A stretch of DNA of 8,026 nucleotides. Source: Gammaproteobacteria bacterium. Lineage in GTDB: Bacteria > Pseudomonadota > Gammaproteobacteria > DSM-16500. Below are positions 1 to 6,701 of this stretch, piece after piece (within the stretch, counting starts at the first letter, position 1; every line of letters starts with the position of its first letter). Both the position numbers and the translations under genes were made by a program. The notes under the pieces are model-generated. The model worked only from the letters and a program-made list of their open reading frames with translations, ran no database searches and was not told where the DNA came from. The stretch covers positions 1 to 8,026 of the forward strand of contig SCTP01000135.1 in the NCBI GenBank assembly GCA_004322325.1. The letters are read 5' to 3'.

Positions 1-174
1 GCTGAGCAGGGTGAAGGCATCGTCCAGTTACTTGTCGACCCAGTCAGCCTGCAATATCTCGCGGGAGCAGAGATTGATTACAAAGAAGATATTGAAGGCG
101 AACAATTCATTATCCGTAACCCGAATGCCACCACCACCTGCGGTTGCGGTTCCTCATTTACGGTTGACGGTTGA
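1..174 (+). CDS. erpA: ErpA iron-sulfur cluster insertion protein, C-terminal part (5' end outside window)
   Basis: Frame 1 is open from the first base to the TGA at 172-174 and gives the last 57 residues of an A-type Fe-S carrier. ErpA receives Fe-S clusters from the ISC/SUF machinery and delivers them to apoproteins in the cytoplasm. The C-terminal CGCGSSF holds two of the three cluster-binding cysteines; the third lies upstream of the window. The segment [16 protein letters not shown] and the [14 protein letters not shown] block closely match remembered E. coli ErpA ([23 protein letters not shown]), which favours ErpA over IscA or SufA. The start and regulation cannot be seen. It appears to be a separate unit from the following operon, which has its own promoter, although read-through is possible because no convincing terminator lies between them. 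Confidence 0.93.
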   Translation, partial: AEQGEGIVQLLVDPVSLQYLAGAEIDYKEDIEGEQFIIRNPNATTTCGCGSSFTVDG

Positions 175-198
175 ATAGGTTGGGGCTGCTGCTATAAT
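171..198 (+). promoter_or_regulatory. Sigma-70-type promoter of the sulfation operon
   Basis: TTGAAT (171-176) and a perfect TATAAT (193-198) are separated by 16 bp. The -35 box overlaps the erpA TGA stop. A start of transcription near 205 would leave a leader of about 30 nt before the ATG at 234. No other good promoter-like pair was seen in the 59-base gap. A small imperfect hairpin (199-216) sits at the start of the leader. Boxes were read by eye and are not experimentally supported. Confidence 0.6.
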
Positions 199-233
199 GA
201 AGGGCTTTTGCGCTTCATAAAAAGGATAAACCC

Positions 234-1961
234 ATGGAATCGACAGTCCTCAGCCCTTCTACGGAACAATCAACCCCCACCGTCTCTGTTAACATGCTTT
301 TTCCCGCGGTGGCAGCAGAATATAAACATATTGCCCACGATCTTCCCTCACTCACCTTAACCCACCGTCAAATGTGTGACCTCGAACTGCTTTTAAACGG
401 TGGATTTACCCCGCTGACAGGTTTTATGAACCAAGCAGATTATGAGAGCGTGCTAGACCAGATGCGTCTTAGCGATGGCACGTTATGGCCCATGCCAATC
501 ACGTTAGATGCCGATCGCCAATTTGCAGAAACTGTCAAAGCGGGCGATGAAATCGCCTTGCGCGATACAGAAGGATTATTGCTCGCTATTTTGCAAGTGG
601 AAGATTGCTGGCAAATCGATAAACAGCGTGAAGCGCAAGCTGTTTTTGCAACCACCGAAGATAGTCATCCTGCAGTGGCTTATCTTTATCGCCATACGAA
701 AGATTTTTATATCGGCGGAAAATTATTAGGTATTTCCTTACCGCATCACTACGATTTTAAACATTTACGCTATACCCCTCTTGAATTACGTCACGCCTTC
801 CATCAGCGCGGATGGCAAAAAATCGTCGCCTTTCAAACACGCAATCCCATGCACCGTGCACATCAAGAATTGACAATACGTGCCGCTGAATTAACCGGCG
901 CGAATTTGCTACTGCATCCTGTTGTTGGCATGACCAAGCCAGGTGATATTGAATACTACACCCGTGTGCGCTGTTATGAGCATGTGTTAAAGACGTATTC
1001 TGATAACGCTGCTTTCTTAAGCTTATTACCACTCGCTATGCGCATGGGCGGTCCGCGCGAAGCAGTTTGGCATGCGATTATTCGCAAGAATTACGGTTGT
1101 ACACACTTTATTGTCGGCCGTGATCATGCGGGTCCTGGGAAAAATCGAGCAGGCGAGTTCTTTTATGATCCTTATGCAGCACAGCAATTAGCATTGCAAC
1201 ATCAACAAGAAATTGGCATCAAGATTGTGCCTTTCCAAGAAATGGTGTATAGCCATCAACAATCCCGCTATTTTTCTGTCGATCAATTTCCTAGCCATGA
1301 AACACCAGCCTCTATTTCCGGTACTGAATTACGCGAGCGCTTGCACAAAAATTTAGATATTCCCACCTGGTTTTCTTACCCGGCTGTAATCGAAGAATTA
1401 CGTAAAGCGCATCCGCCGCGACACCAGCAAGGATTCACGGTGTTATTAACAGGATTACCCAGTGCTGGCAAATCCACCTTGGCCAATGCGTTATCTTTAC
1501 GATTACGTGAAATGACGAATAGACAAATCACCTTACTCGATGGCGATGTCATTCGCACACATTTATCGCGCGGATTAAGCTTTAGTCAAGAAGATAGAGA
1601 AGCGAATATTACGCGCGTGGGTTTTGTAGCAAAAGAGGTCACCAAGCATGGCGGTATTGCGATTTGTGCCTTAGTCGCACCGTATATCAAAGCACGAGAT
1701 ATCGTGAGGCAAATGATAGAAGAAGTCGGCGGGTTTATTGAGCTTTATGTAGCAACACCACTTTCTGTGTGTGAAGTGCGCGATCGCAAAGGCATGTATA
1801 AAAAAGCACGAGAGGGAGCGATTAAGCAATTCACCGGCGTGAGTGATCCTTACGAACCACCTGTTGCACCTGAAATTATGATTAATACCGCCACTGGCGG
1901 CCCAGAAGAAGTAACGGAAAGTATTATCAAGCAAATTAAATTGCTCGGGTATCTTCTATGA
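234..1961 (+). CDS. Bifunctional sulfate adenylyltransferase / adenylylsulfate kinase (PAPS synthase)
   Basis: This 575-residue fusion makes PAPS, the active sulfate donor, in two cytoplasmic steps: ATP + sulfate to APS + PPi, then APS + ATP to PAPS. Residues about 1-185 are the N-terminal PUA-like domain of ATP sulfurylase. The catalytic domain follows with QTRNPMH at 201-207 (the QxRNPxH nucleotide motif) and GRDHAGPG at 295-302. From about 395 the APS kinase domain has an intact P-loop GLPSAGKST (407-415), the LDGDVIR motif and a C-terminal FTGVSDPYEPP segment. The order sulfurylase-kinase matches Aquifex-type bifunctional enzymes; animal PAPS synthases have the reverse order, and fungal enzymes carry an inactive regulatory kinase-like domain. 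The canonical P-loop argues that the kinase is active. The ATG has AAAGGA at 221-226, 7 nt upstream. The gene ends in ATGA, overlapping the next start by 4 nt. GC is about 49% over 841-960, higher than in genes further downstream. Confidence 0.95.
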   Translation: MESTVLSPSTEQSTPTVSVNMLFPAVAAEYKHIAHDLPSLTLTHRQMCDLELLLNGGFTPLTGFMNQADYESVLDQMRLSDGTLWPMPITLDADRQFAETVKAGDEIALRDTEGLLLAILQVEDCWQIDKQREAQAVFATTEDSHPAVAYLYRHTKDFYIGGKLLGISLPHHYDFKHLRYTPLELRHAFHQRGWQKIVAFQTRNPMHRAHQELTIRAAELTGANLLLHPVVGMTKPGDIEYYTRVRCYEHVLKTYSDNAAFLSLLPLAMRMGGPREAVWHAIIRKNYGCTHFIVGRDHAGPGKNRAGEFFYDPYAAQQLALQHQQEIGIKIVPFQEMVYSHQQSRYFSVDQFPSHETPASISGTELRERLHKNLDIPTWFSYPAVIEELRKAHPPRHQQGFTVLLTGLPSAGKSTLANALSLRLREMTNRQITLLDGDVIRTHLSRGLSFSQEDREANITRVGFVAKEVTKHGGIAICALVAPYIKARDIVRQMIEEVGGFIELYVATPLSVCEVRDRKGMYKKAREGAIKQFTGVSDPYEPPVAPEIMINTATGGPEEVTESIIKQIKLLGYLL

Positions 1962-2971
1962 GTGTCGATAAAAAATCGATTTACGTGGTACTCGGTATGG
2001 CGCGCAGTGGCACGAGTGCCATTACGCGCGGGCTGAAAGCGTTAGGTATTCATTTAGGTGATGAGCATAGTGATAGCGTTAATCAATGGAATCCGACGGG
2101 AATTTGGGAAGATAAAGATATCGTGTATCAAATTAATCGTGGTGTGGCGCAAGCATTAGGTGATACCTGGATGAGTGTGCATTTGCTGGATGAGTTATGC
2201 CGCGATAATGAAAAATTAAATGAATTACACTGGCAAGCTGTGCAGCTATTAACAGAGCGCATGAAAGAGGTATCCAGTTGGGCATTCAAAGATCCGCGTA
2301 CGTCGCGCATTCTACCTTTTTGGCAGAACGTTTTTCAGGGACTGAAGGTGGATGAAAATTATATTATTGCTCTGCGCAATCCACTAGCAGTGGCGACTTC
2401 TTGGCAGAAAGTCAGTGGTGCGGAGATAGAAGTTGGATTATTACAATGGCTAAACCATTTAATCCCTGCCATTGAAGGAACGCAAGGTAAAAAGCGTGTC
2501 GTGGTGAGTTATGATTTGATGTTAGCGAATCCGCGATTACAACTGGAACGTATTCAGCAGCAGTTATTCATTTCTTCATTAGCCAATGCGGAGGATATAA
2601 ATAACTATGCGCAGCAATATCTCGATAAAAAATTGCATCATTATGAATACACCGAAGAAGATTTATTACTGCATCCTGCAGCAGCGATTACACCTGTCTG
2701 TGCTAATCTGTATACGCTGTTGATGCAAGTGGCAAAAGATGAAATCACTTTAGAGAGTGCTGAATTTTCTTCTGCGTGGCGACAGGTCAAAGGTGAATAC
2801 AGTGCAGCGTATCCTTTTTATCTTTACATGAATCGATTACTCAAACGCAATAAAGAATTAGAAAGAGATCTTCGCACGATTCGCCGCTCTTTATCGTGGA
2901 AATTAGCTTATCCCTTAAGATTGATTAACGATGTATGGCGAGCAGGCAGGAAAAAATCCTATGGACCTTGA
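1958..2971 (+). CDS. PAPS-dependent sulfotransferase family protein with SWKLAYPLR-type tail
   Basis: A 337-residue protein that should transfer the sulfuryl group of PAPS to an unknown acceptor, releasing PAP. The N-terminal VVLGMARSGTSAITRGL (residues 10-26) is the 5'-phosphosulfate-binding loop. KDPRTS begins at residue 111, and LRNPLAVATSW (139-149) fits the 3'-phosphate-binding motif with its Arg and Ser. The last 45 residues form a charged, probably coiled segment (LLKRNKELERDLRTIRRS) followed by SLSWKLAYPLR at 311-321. This tail resembles ones at the ends of O-antigen and capsule glycosyltransferases, so a surface-glycan acceptor is plausible but unproven. There is no signal peptide or clear membrane segment, so a cytoplasmic protein is expected. 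The start sits in the ATGA overlap with the PAPS synthase stop and has no strong ribosome-binding site, which points to translational coupling. The upstream gene makes its donor and the downstream gene removes its product. Confidence 0.88.
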   Translation: MSVDKKSIYVVLGMARSGTSAITRGLKALGIHLGDEHSDSVNQWNPTGIWEDKDIVYQINRGVAQALGDTWMSVHLLDELCRDNEKLNELHWQAVQLLTERMKEVSSWAFKDPRTSRILPFWQNVFQGLKVDENYIIALRNPLAVATSWQKVSGAEIEVGLLQWLNHLIPAIEGTQGKKRVVVSYDLMLANPRLQLERIQQQLFISSLANAEDINNYAQQYLDKKLHHYEYTEEDLLLHPAAAITPVCANLYTLLMQVAKDEITLESAEFSSAWRQVKGEYSAAYPFYLYMNRLLKRNKELERDLRTIRRSLSWKLAYPLRLINDVWRAGRKKSYGP

Positions 2972-3719
2972 ATTAAATAGTCTCTTGCAGAGTGTGCAAG
3001 AAGCAGGTAAAGCAATTTTAAGTTTACAAAAAACGGGCTTTGATGTGATGGAAAAAGCGAATAATGATATTGTCACTCAAGCAGATTTATTGGCCAACGA
3101 TATTTTAAAAACGCAGTTAACCAAAGCGTTTCCTGATTATGGCTGGCTGTCAGAGGAAAGTGTAGATGATCCTGAGCGGTTAGCGTGTCATCGTGTCTGG
3201 ATTGTCGATCCGATTGATGGTACGAAGGAATATGCGCAGGGAAGAGCCGAGTATGCGATTTCGGTGGCGTTAGTGGAGGATGGTATTCCGATTATTGCTG
3301 CTGTTTTTAATCCGGCGACAGATGAATTGTTTCATGCGATGCGTGGCAAAGGGGCGTGGTTGGGGAAGAAAAAATTAGCGTGTAATAGAACGGTCTCATC
3401 AGAGGGTTTATTATTACTTGCTAGTCGATCAGAATACGAGCGTGGTGAATGGGACCCTTATCAGCAAAATCATGCTGTTAAACAAGTGGGATCGATTGCC
3501 TATAAACTAGCTTTAGTCGCAGCAGGTGAAGCGCATGCTACGTTTAGTTTAGGGCCGAAAAATGAGTGGGATATTGCTGGTGGTACGCTGCTGGTGTTGG
3601 AAGCGGGTGGCGTTGTAACGGATAGACGGAAACATGCCTTGATGTTTAATCGCAAAGAAGTGGTGGTGGATGGCGTGGTGGCAATGGCAAATCATGTGAG
3701 TATCGAACTTTATGATTAG
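2961..3719 (+). CDS. cysQ: 3'(2'),5'-bisphosphate nucleotidase (CysQ-type PAP phosphatase)
   Basis: A 252-residue Mg-dependent phosphatase of the inositol monophosphatase superfamily. CysQ members convert PAP to AMP and phosphate, which relieves product inhibition of sulfotransferases, and they can also act on PAPS. Metal-binding elements are visible: Glu65-Glu66 in LSEESVDD, DPIDGTKE at 83-90, and WDIAGGTLLVLEAGG starting at Trp203. I chose the ATG at 2961 because the protein then begins MDLELNSLLQSVQEAGKA, like known CysQ N-termini, and an AGGAAA sequence lies about 8 nt upstream. The in-frame ATG at 2931 would add ten unrelated residues and has no good Shine-Dalgarno. The start lies inside the sulfotransferase gene (11-nt overlap), and the stop overlaps the next gene by 8 nt. 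Direct neighbourhood with PAPS-making and PAPS-using enzymes supports PAP rather than inositol phosphate as substrate. Confidence 0.9.
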   Translation: MDLELNSLLQSVQEAGKAILSLQKTGFDVMEKANNDIVTQADLLANDILKTQLTKAFPDYGWLSEESVDDPERLACHRVWIVDPIDGTKEYAQGRAEYAISVALVEDGIPIIAAVFNPATDELFHAMRGKGAWLGKKKLACNRTVSSEGLLLLASRSEYERGEWDPYQQNHAVKQVGSIAYKLALVAAGEAHATFSLGPKNEWDIAGGTLLVLEAGGVVTDRRKHALMFNRKEVVVDGVVAMANHVSIELYD

Positions 3720-5022
3720 TAGAGAAGAGAGCGGAGATAAAGATTATATTGTCGGTTTAGAAAAAAGACGGCGGACGATTCAGATAGATGAATATCTTCC
3801 TTCAGAAGAAGATCGAGCTGAACAAAAAGAAAAATATGGCTATTGTCAGATCAAGGGTGCGGTAGGAGGGGTAGGTTCGAAATCTCATAATACAGAGCAA
3901 AAAGATGCTATTAGCATAACGTTATTTCCTGAGAAACATGAGCATTCATTTGTGGGGTTAAAAAAGGTATTAAGTTCAACACGCAAGACGTTAGATTGGA
4001 AAGATACGAGTTTATATGCGCTATTTACTCAAATAGATCCTGAAACTTTTCAATTTACTAGCTCCCTGGCGGAAATGGGTGTGATGGGGTTTGCTGGGTA
4101 TGTGATTATTGGGAAGGATAAAATAATTCAATCTGGAAAATTTAAGCAAGGTGTTCATTGCATTAAAGTTCAAGAAGAAGATCGAGTATTTGCTATCATC
4201 GCGAGTGAGGGATTTGCGGCCAAAGGCTATTACACACCACCCCCAAAACTTGCTGAAATTGCGAAAATAGTATGGGATGCTCGTGATATGTATCATGCTG
4301 ACATTGCTGGGCAGCTTGTTAGTCGTGCTTATAATCAAGGAAGAGGTTCAAGTGATAATATTAGTGTGATTGTTTTAGAAGTGACGACGCAGTTTGCTGA
4401 AATAATGATGGCTAAGCATAAAACAGCTCAACTATCAGAAAAAATAATTCAAGATTTTAAAACTACTTTGGATAAGAACTTTAAACATTTTAATTTATCT
4501 AATAAGTTATCAACCTATATTAAAAGATCTGATAAGCTTCTATTTTTTAGTGAAATTGAAAAAAAGGAAAAAGAGGAAACTTTAATGCTCTGGTATGGCG
4601 AGGGAAAAATTTCTCTTAGTCATTATGTAACAGCTTTAAGTGATGTTCCGTTGGTGGATGAAAAAATAGATCCTATTACTGAAGTTAATAAAATTGCTAT
4701 GCATCCTTTTTGGCAAGGGATGGGAGTAAAATTTGCAAGTTCTTTTTTTGGAGTAAAAAATCCAGATGGAATTCTTGCAATTCGTGAAGAAAGTTCGATG
4801 GACGAGTATATGAAAATAGCCAGTGCACGAACGAAATCCAAATTCTATCGCTCTCCTATCGCAACGGACTTCTATGAATTAATTCTTGTGCTTGGAAATA
4901 TAGGAATAAGTGAACCCATACGAGCATCTGCTTTAAGGGCATTTAAACATAAGTGGTCAGAAGACAAAATGTATAAGATGGATAAGCATGAGACTGAACG
5001 AAATTTTCATTGGAGAAAATAG
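3712..5022 (+). CDS. PP2C-like (possibly pseudophosphatase) protein of unknown function
   Basis: A 436-residue protein I do not recognise as a whole. Residues about 40-225 look like a degenerate PP2C/PPM fold. YGYCQIKG followed by KDAISI (Asp65) resembles the opening PP2C motif, RVFAIIASEGF sits where PP2C has its ASDG motif, and SSDNISVIVLEV (Asp215-Asn216) strongly resembles the closing GSxDNITVIVV strand. The DGHGG motif is absent, the ASDG aspartate is Glu166, and the stretch between the central strand and ASEG is short. Metal-dependent phosphatase activity is therefore doubtful, and a binding or regulatory role is possible. Residues 226-436 are Lys-rich, mostly helical-looking and match no family I know. 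The ATG overlaps the cysQ stop by 8 nt with a weak ribosome-binding site, so translation is probably coupled. GC falls to 25% over 4441-4620, unlike the operon's first genes, which suggests a later addition. A secreted-effector role is conceivable but unsupported by any signal seen. Confidence 0.55.
   Translation: MISREESGDKDYIVGLEKRRRTIQIDEYLPSEEDRAEQKEKYGYCQIKGAVGGVGSKSHNTEQKDAISITLFPEKHEHSFVGLKKVLSSTRKTLDWKDTSLYALFTQIDPETFQFTSSLAEMGVMGFAGYVIIGKDKIIQSGKFKQGVHCIKVQEEDRVFAIIASEGFAAKGYYTPPPKLAEIAKIVWDARDMYHADIAGQLVSRAYNQGRGSSDNISVIVLEVTTQFAEIMMAKHKTAQLSEKIIQDFKTTLDKNFKHFNLSNKLSTYIKRSDKLLFFSEIEKKEKEETLMLWYGEGKISLSHYVTALSDVPLVDEKIDPITEVNKIAMHPFWQGMGVKFASSFFGVKNPDGILAIREESSMDEYMKIASARTKSKFYRSPIATDFYELILVLGNIGISEPIRASALRAFKHKWSEDKMYKMDKHETERNFHWRK
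5012..5016 (+). promoter_or_regulatory. Ribosome-binding site fixing the MBL start
   Basis: GGAGA lies 8 nt before the ATG at 5025 and just before the TAG (5020-5022) of the preceding gene. It supports the ATG over the in-frame TTG at 5010, which overlaps this site. Confidence 0.75.
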
Positions 5023-5024
5023 CC

Positions 5025-5870
5025 ATGTCACGCTTATTTTCCATCAAAGGTAATTCGCAAAAACTAGATGGCGGTGCGATGTTTGGTCATGTGCCGAAAG
5101 CGATGTGGAGTCAGTGGATGGTGCCAGATGAGCAAAATAGAATTTCGCTTGCTTGCAGGGCGTTATTGATTCAGGAAGAAAATAAAAATGTCTTATTGGA
5201 GGCAGGAATTGGGGCTTTTTTTAATCCGGTTTTGCGCGAGCGTTATGGAATAGAAGAGCAAGAGCATGTACTGTTAAATTCTTTGCAAGAAAAAGGTCTT
5301 TCTGAGAATGATATCGATTTTGTCATTCTTTCCCATCTTCACTTTGATCATGCTGGTGGTTTACTTTCGGCGTGGCAGGAGGGGGAGCTGCTTCGATTGT
5401 TATTTCCGAAGGCGCAATATATTGTGAGTAAAATAGGTTGGGAACGAGCATGTCATCCGCATGTGCGTGATCGAGCTTCGTTTATTCCAGAGTTGAATGA
5501 ATTGTTGAGCCAGTCGGGTCGATTGGTGGTGGTAGAGAAAGAGACATGCGCGTTGTTAGGGGATGATTATCAGTTTTTGTTAACGCATGGGCATACGCCA
5601 GGGTTGATGCATACGGTGTATAGCAAGGCAGAAGAGGGTTCAGTGGTTTTTGCGTCGGATTTGATACCGGGAACGCCTTGGGTACATTTGCCGGTGGGTA
5701 TGGGGTATGATCGGGCGCCAGAATTGTTGATTGATGAGAAGAAGGTGATGTTGGAGAGGGTGATGAGGCAGGAGGAGAGGCTGTTTTATACGCATGATCC
5801 GAAGGTAGCGATGTCGCGGGTGCGGAGTGAGAAGGGGAGGTTTGTGGTGGTGGATGCAGCTTCGGATTAA
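5025..5870 (+). CDS. MBL-fold metallo-hydrolase
   Basis: A 281-residue metallo-beta-lactamase-fold hydrolase with a complete set of metal ligands: HLHFDHAGG (104-112), a third His in THGHTPG (His190), a bridging Asp in FASDLIP (Asp212) and a late His in YTHDP (His257). The layout resembles the AHL-lactonase/glyoxalase II-like branch, which hydrolyses esters, lactones or thioesters, but the substrate cannot be told from sequence. No signal peptide is seen, so it is probably cytoplasmic. The start is set by GGAGA 8 nt upstream. The gene follows the PP2C-like gene after only 2 nt and is the last gene of the operon. Its 3' end is unusually G-rich on the coding strand. Its stop overlaps the convergent PIN gene, and no terminator lies between them. 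A role as a sulfate-ester hydrolase is not supported by any motif I can see. Confidence 0.88.
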   Translation: MSRLFSIKGNSQKLDGGAMFGHVPKAMWSQWMVPDEQNRISLACRALLIQEENKNVLLEAGIGAFFNPVLRERYGIEEQEHVLLNSLQEKGLSENDIDFVILSHLHFDHAGGLLSAWQEGELLRLLFPKAQYIVSKIGWERACHPHVRDRASFIPELNELLSQSGRLVVVEKETCALLGDDYQFLLTHGHTPGLMHTVYSKAEEGSVVFASDLIPGTPWVHLPVGMGYDRAPELLIDEKKVMLERVMRQEERLFYTHDPKVAMSRVRSEKGRFVVVDAASD

Positions 5871-6286
5871 TCCAAAAATTTTGCAAACTCGTTTGGAGAA
5901 ATAATAGGATATTTTTTACTTAGCACCAGCAAATCCTGATCGCCCGTTATCAAATAATCAGCATGGCTTATGATGAGTGTATTTATAATAGGCGTATCGT
6001 TAATATCCCTTAATTCATTTCCGAATAAAGGGTCGTTTGTCTTAACATCAACAACATCAGTAAAAAAACGAATTAAAGTAAGATATTCATCTATTTCTTC
6101 TAATGAAAGAGATAGGCGTTTTTTTATTGTAGGGTAATTTAGTACTCGCTTTATTTCATCTAAAATGGGGGATGAAATCGCTATGTCAAATAATGTATGT
6201 TGCCACGCTGCAATAATTTGTCCTGGAATACTTTGGGGAATGAGTAAACTGGAAATCCAAACATTGGTATCAAGTACCACTTTCAC
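5867..6286 (-). CDS. PIN-domain toxin of a type II toxin-antitoxin system
   Basis: A 139-residue PIN-domain protein of the COG1569-like 'putative toxin, PIN family' type; such proteins are Mg-dependent ribonucleases. The conserved acidic residues are present: Asp6 in VVLDTNVW, Glu44 in ILDEIKRV, Asp97 in INDTPI and Asp116 in ITGDQDLL. The length is typical, and the set looks intact. The start is GTG at 6286, chosen because the reading begins MKVVLDTNVW as PIN proteins usually do and AAGGA lies 8 nt upstream. It follows the antitoxin gene by 11 nt and would be co-transcribed and repressed with it. Its stop codon interleaves with that of the MBL gene on the other strand (shared TTAA at 5867-5870). 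Which RNA it cleaves is unknown. Confidence 0.88.
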   Translation of the reverse strand: MKVVLDTNVWISSLLIPQSIPGQIIAAWQHTLFDIAISSPILDEIKRVLNYPTIKKRLSLSLEEIDEYLTLIRFFTDVVDVKTNDPLFGNELRDINDTPIINTLIISHADYLITGDQDLLVLSKKYPIISPNEFAKFLD

Positions 6287-6294
6287 GAATATTT

Positions 6295-6299
6295 TCCTT
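6295..6299 (-). promoter_or_regulatory. Ribosome-binding site of the PIN toxin
   Basis: On the minus strand AAGGA overlaps the antitoxin TAA stop (TAAGGA) and lies 8 nt before the GTG at 6286. This supports the non-ATG start and suggests that ribosomes finishing the antitoxin re-initiate on the toxin. Confidence 0.7.
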
Positions 6300-6579
6300 A
6301 TTTTTTTTTGTTTTCTTTTCTAACGGCAGCTATTGCTTCCGCGATCTCTGCTTCAGCAATATCTTGAGCTATATGTTGATAAGTTTTGGCAAGCTTGACG
6401 GATAATCGATCAAATTCTGTTTTCATTTGTCGAATTTTTTCGAATAATTCCACATCAATAATAGCGGCGACTGGCTTATCTGCTTTAGTTATAACAATAG
6501 AATCATGTCGATATTGAACTTTATTAATCAGTTCACCTAAATTTTGCCTAACTTTCATGGCTGATTCTTTATAAATCAT
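6298..6579 (-). CDS. Phd/YefM-type antitoxin
   Basis: A 93-residue antitoxin that should bind and neutralise the PIN toxin encoded 11 nt downstream and repress its own promoter. The N-terminal half fits the Phd/YefM DNA-binding fold: KVRQNLGELINKV, then SIVITKADKPVAAIIDVELFEKI, where the 'vIt+.gkPvAvlv..e.y..l' pattern is typical. The C-terminal half (from about residue 50) is helical, charged and ends in a Lys run; this is the usual position of the toxin-binding segment. I chose ATG 6579 because the preceding YKESAMKVRQNLG aligns with the first helix of the family. ATG 6558 (M8) is an alternative and would cut into that helix. Ribosome-binding sites are weak for both (AGAG 7 nt before 6579). 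A good promoter lies just upstream. Confidence 0.85.
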   Translation of the reverse strand: MIYKESAMKVRQNLGELINKVQYRHDSIVITKADKPVAAIIDVELFEKIRQMKTEFDRLSVKLAKTYQHIAQDIAEAEIAEAIAAVRKENKKK

Positions 6580-6612
6580 ATAATTGCTCTGGTTCCATTA
6601 ATCATATCAATT

Positions 6613-6641
6613 ATTATAACCATTATAGTTATGTGATTCAA
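6613..6641 (-). promoter_or_regulatory. Promoter of the toxin-antitoxin operon
   Basis: Reading the minus strand, TTGAAT (6641-6636) and TATAAT (6618-6613) are 17 bp apart. Transcription would start near 6606 and leave a leader of about 27 nt to the antitoxin ATG at 6579. A second TATAAT (6627-6622) lies in the spacer but lacks a well-spaced -35 box. Read by eye only. Confidence 0.55.
6616..6632. promoter_or_regulatory. Candidate antitoxin operator (inverted repeat)
   Basis: ATAAC (6616-6620) and GTTAT (6628-6632) form an inverted repeat around a 7-nt centre, lying between and over the TA promoter boxes. Phd/YefM antitoxins usually bind short palindromes in this position. The arms are short and AT-rich, so chance is a real alternative. 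Confidence 0.3.
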
Positions 6642-6701
6642 TTGCAAATTAAGGGAAATATTCGCTCGATTATTTTCAGGTAACCACTTGGTAATTATTT
6701 G

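Noticed and set aside
199..216. Small hairpin GAAGGGC-TTTT-GCGCTTC as an erpA terminator
   Set aside because: The stem has a G-G mismatch, no T-run follows, and it lies downstream of the -10 box, so it is more likely just part of the leader.
2931..2960. Upstream ATG start for cysQ
   Set aside because: The ten extra residues have no family match and the ATG at 2961 has a better ribosome-binding site.
4021..4338. 105-residue minus-strand open frame
   Set aside because: It is antisense to the PP2C-like gene, has no ribosome-binding site or recognisable motif, and the + strand frame explains the region.
5010..5024. TTG start for the MBL protein
   Set aside because: It overlaps the GGAGA site that is correctly spaced for the ATG at 5025.
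5025..5870. MBL protein as a sulfatase completing a sulfation cycle
   Set aside because: MBL-fold alkylsulfatases (SdsA type) are much longer with extra domains; nothing here shows sulfatase specificity.
5482..5886. 134-residue minus-strand open frame very rich in Pro, Ser and Thr
   Set aside because: It lies antisense to the G-rich end of the well-supported MBL gene; the composition simply mirrors that skew and no domain is visible.
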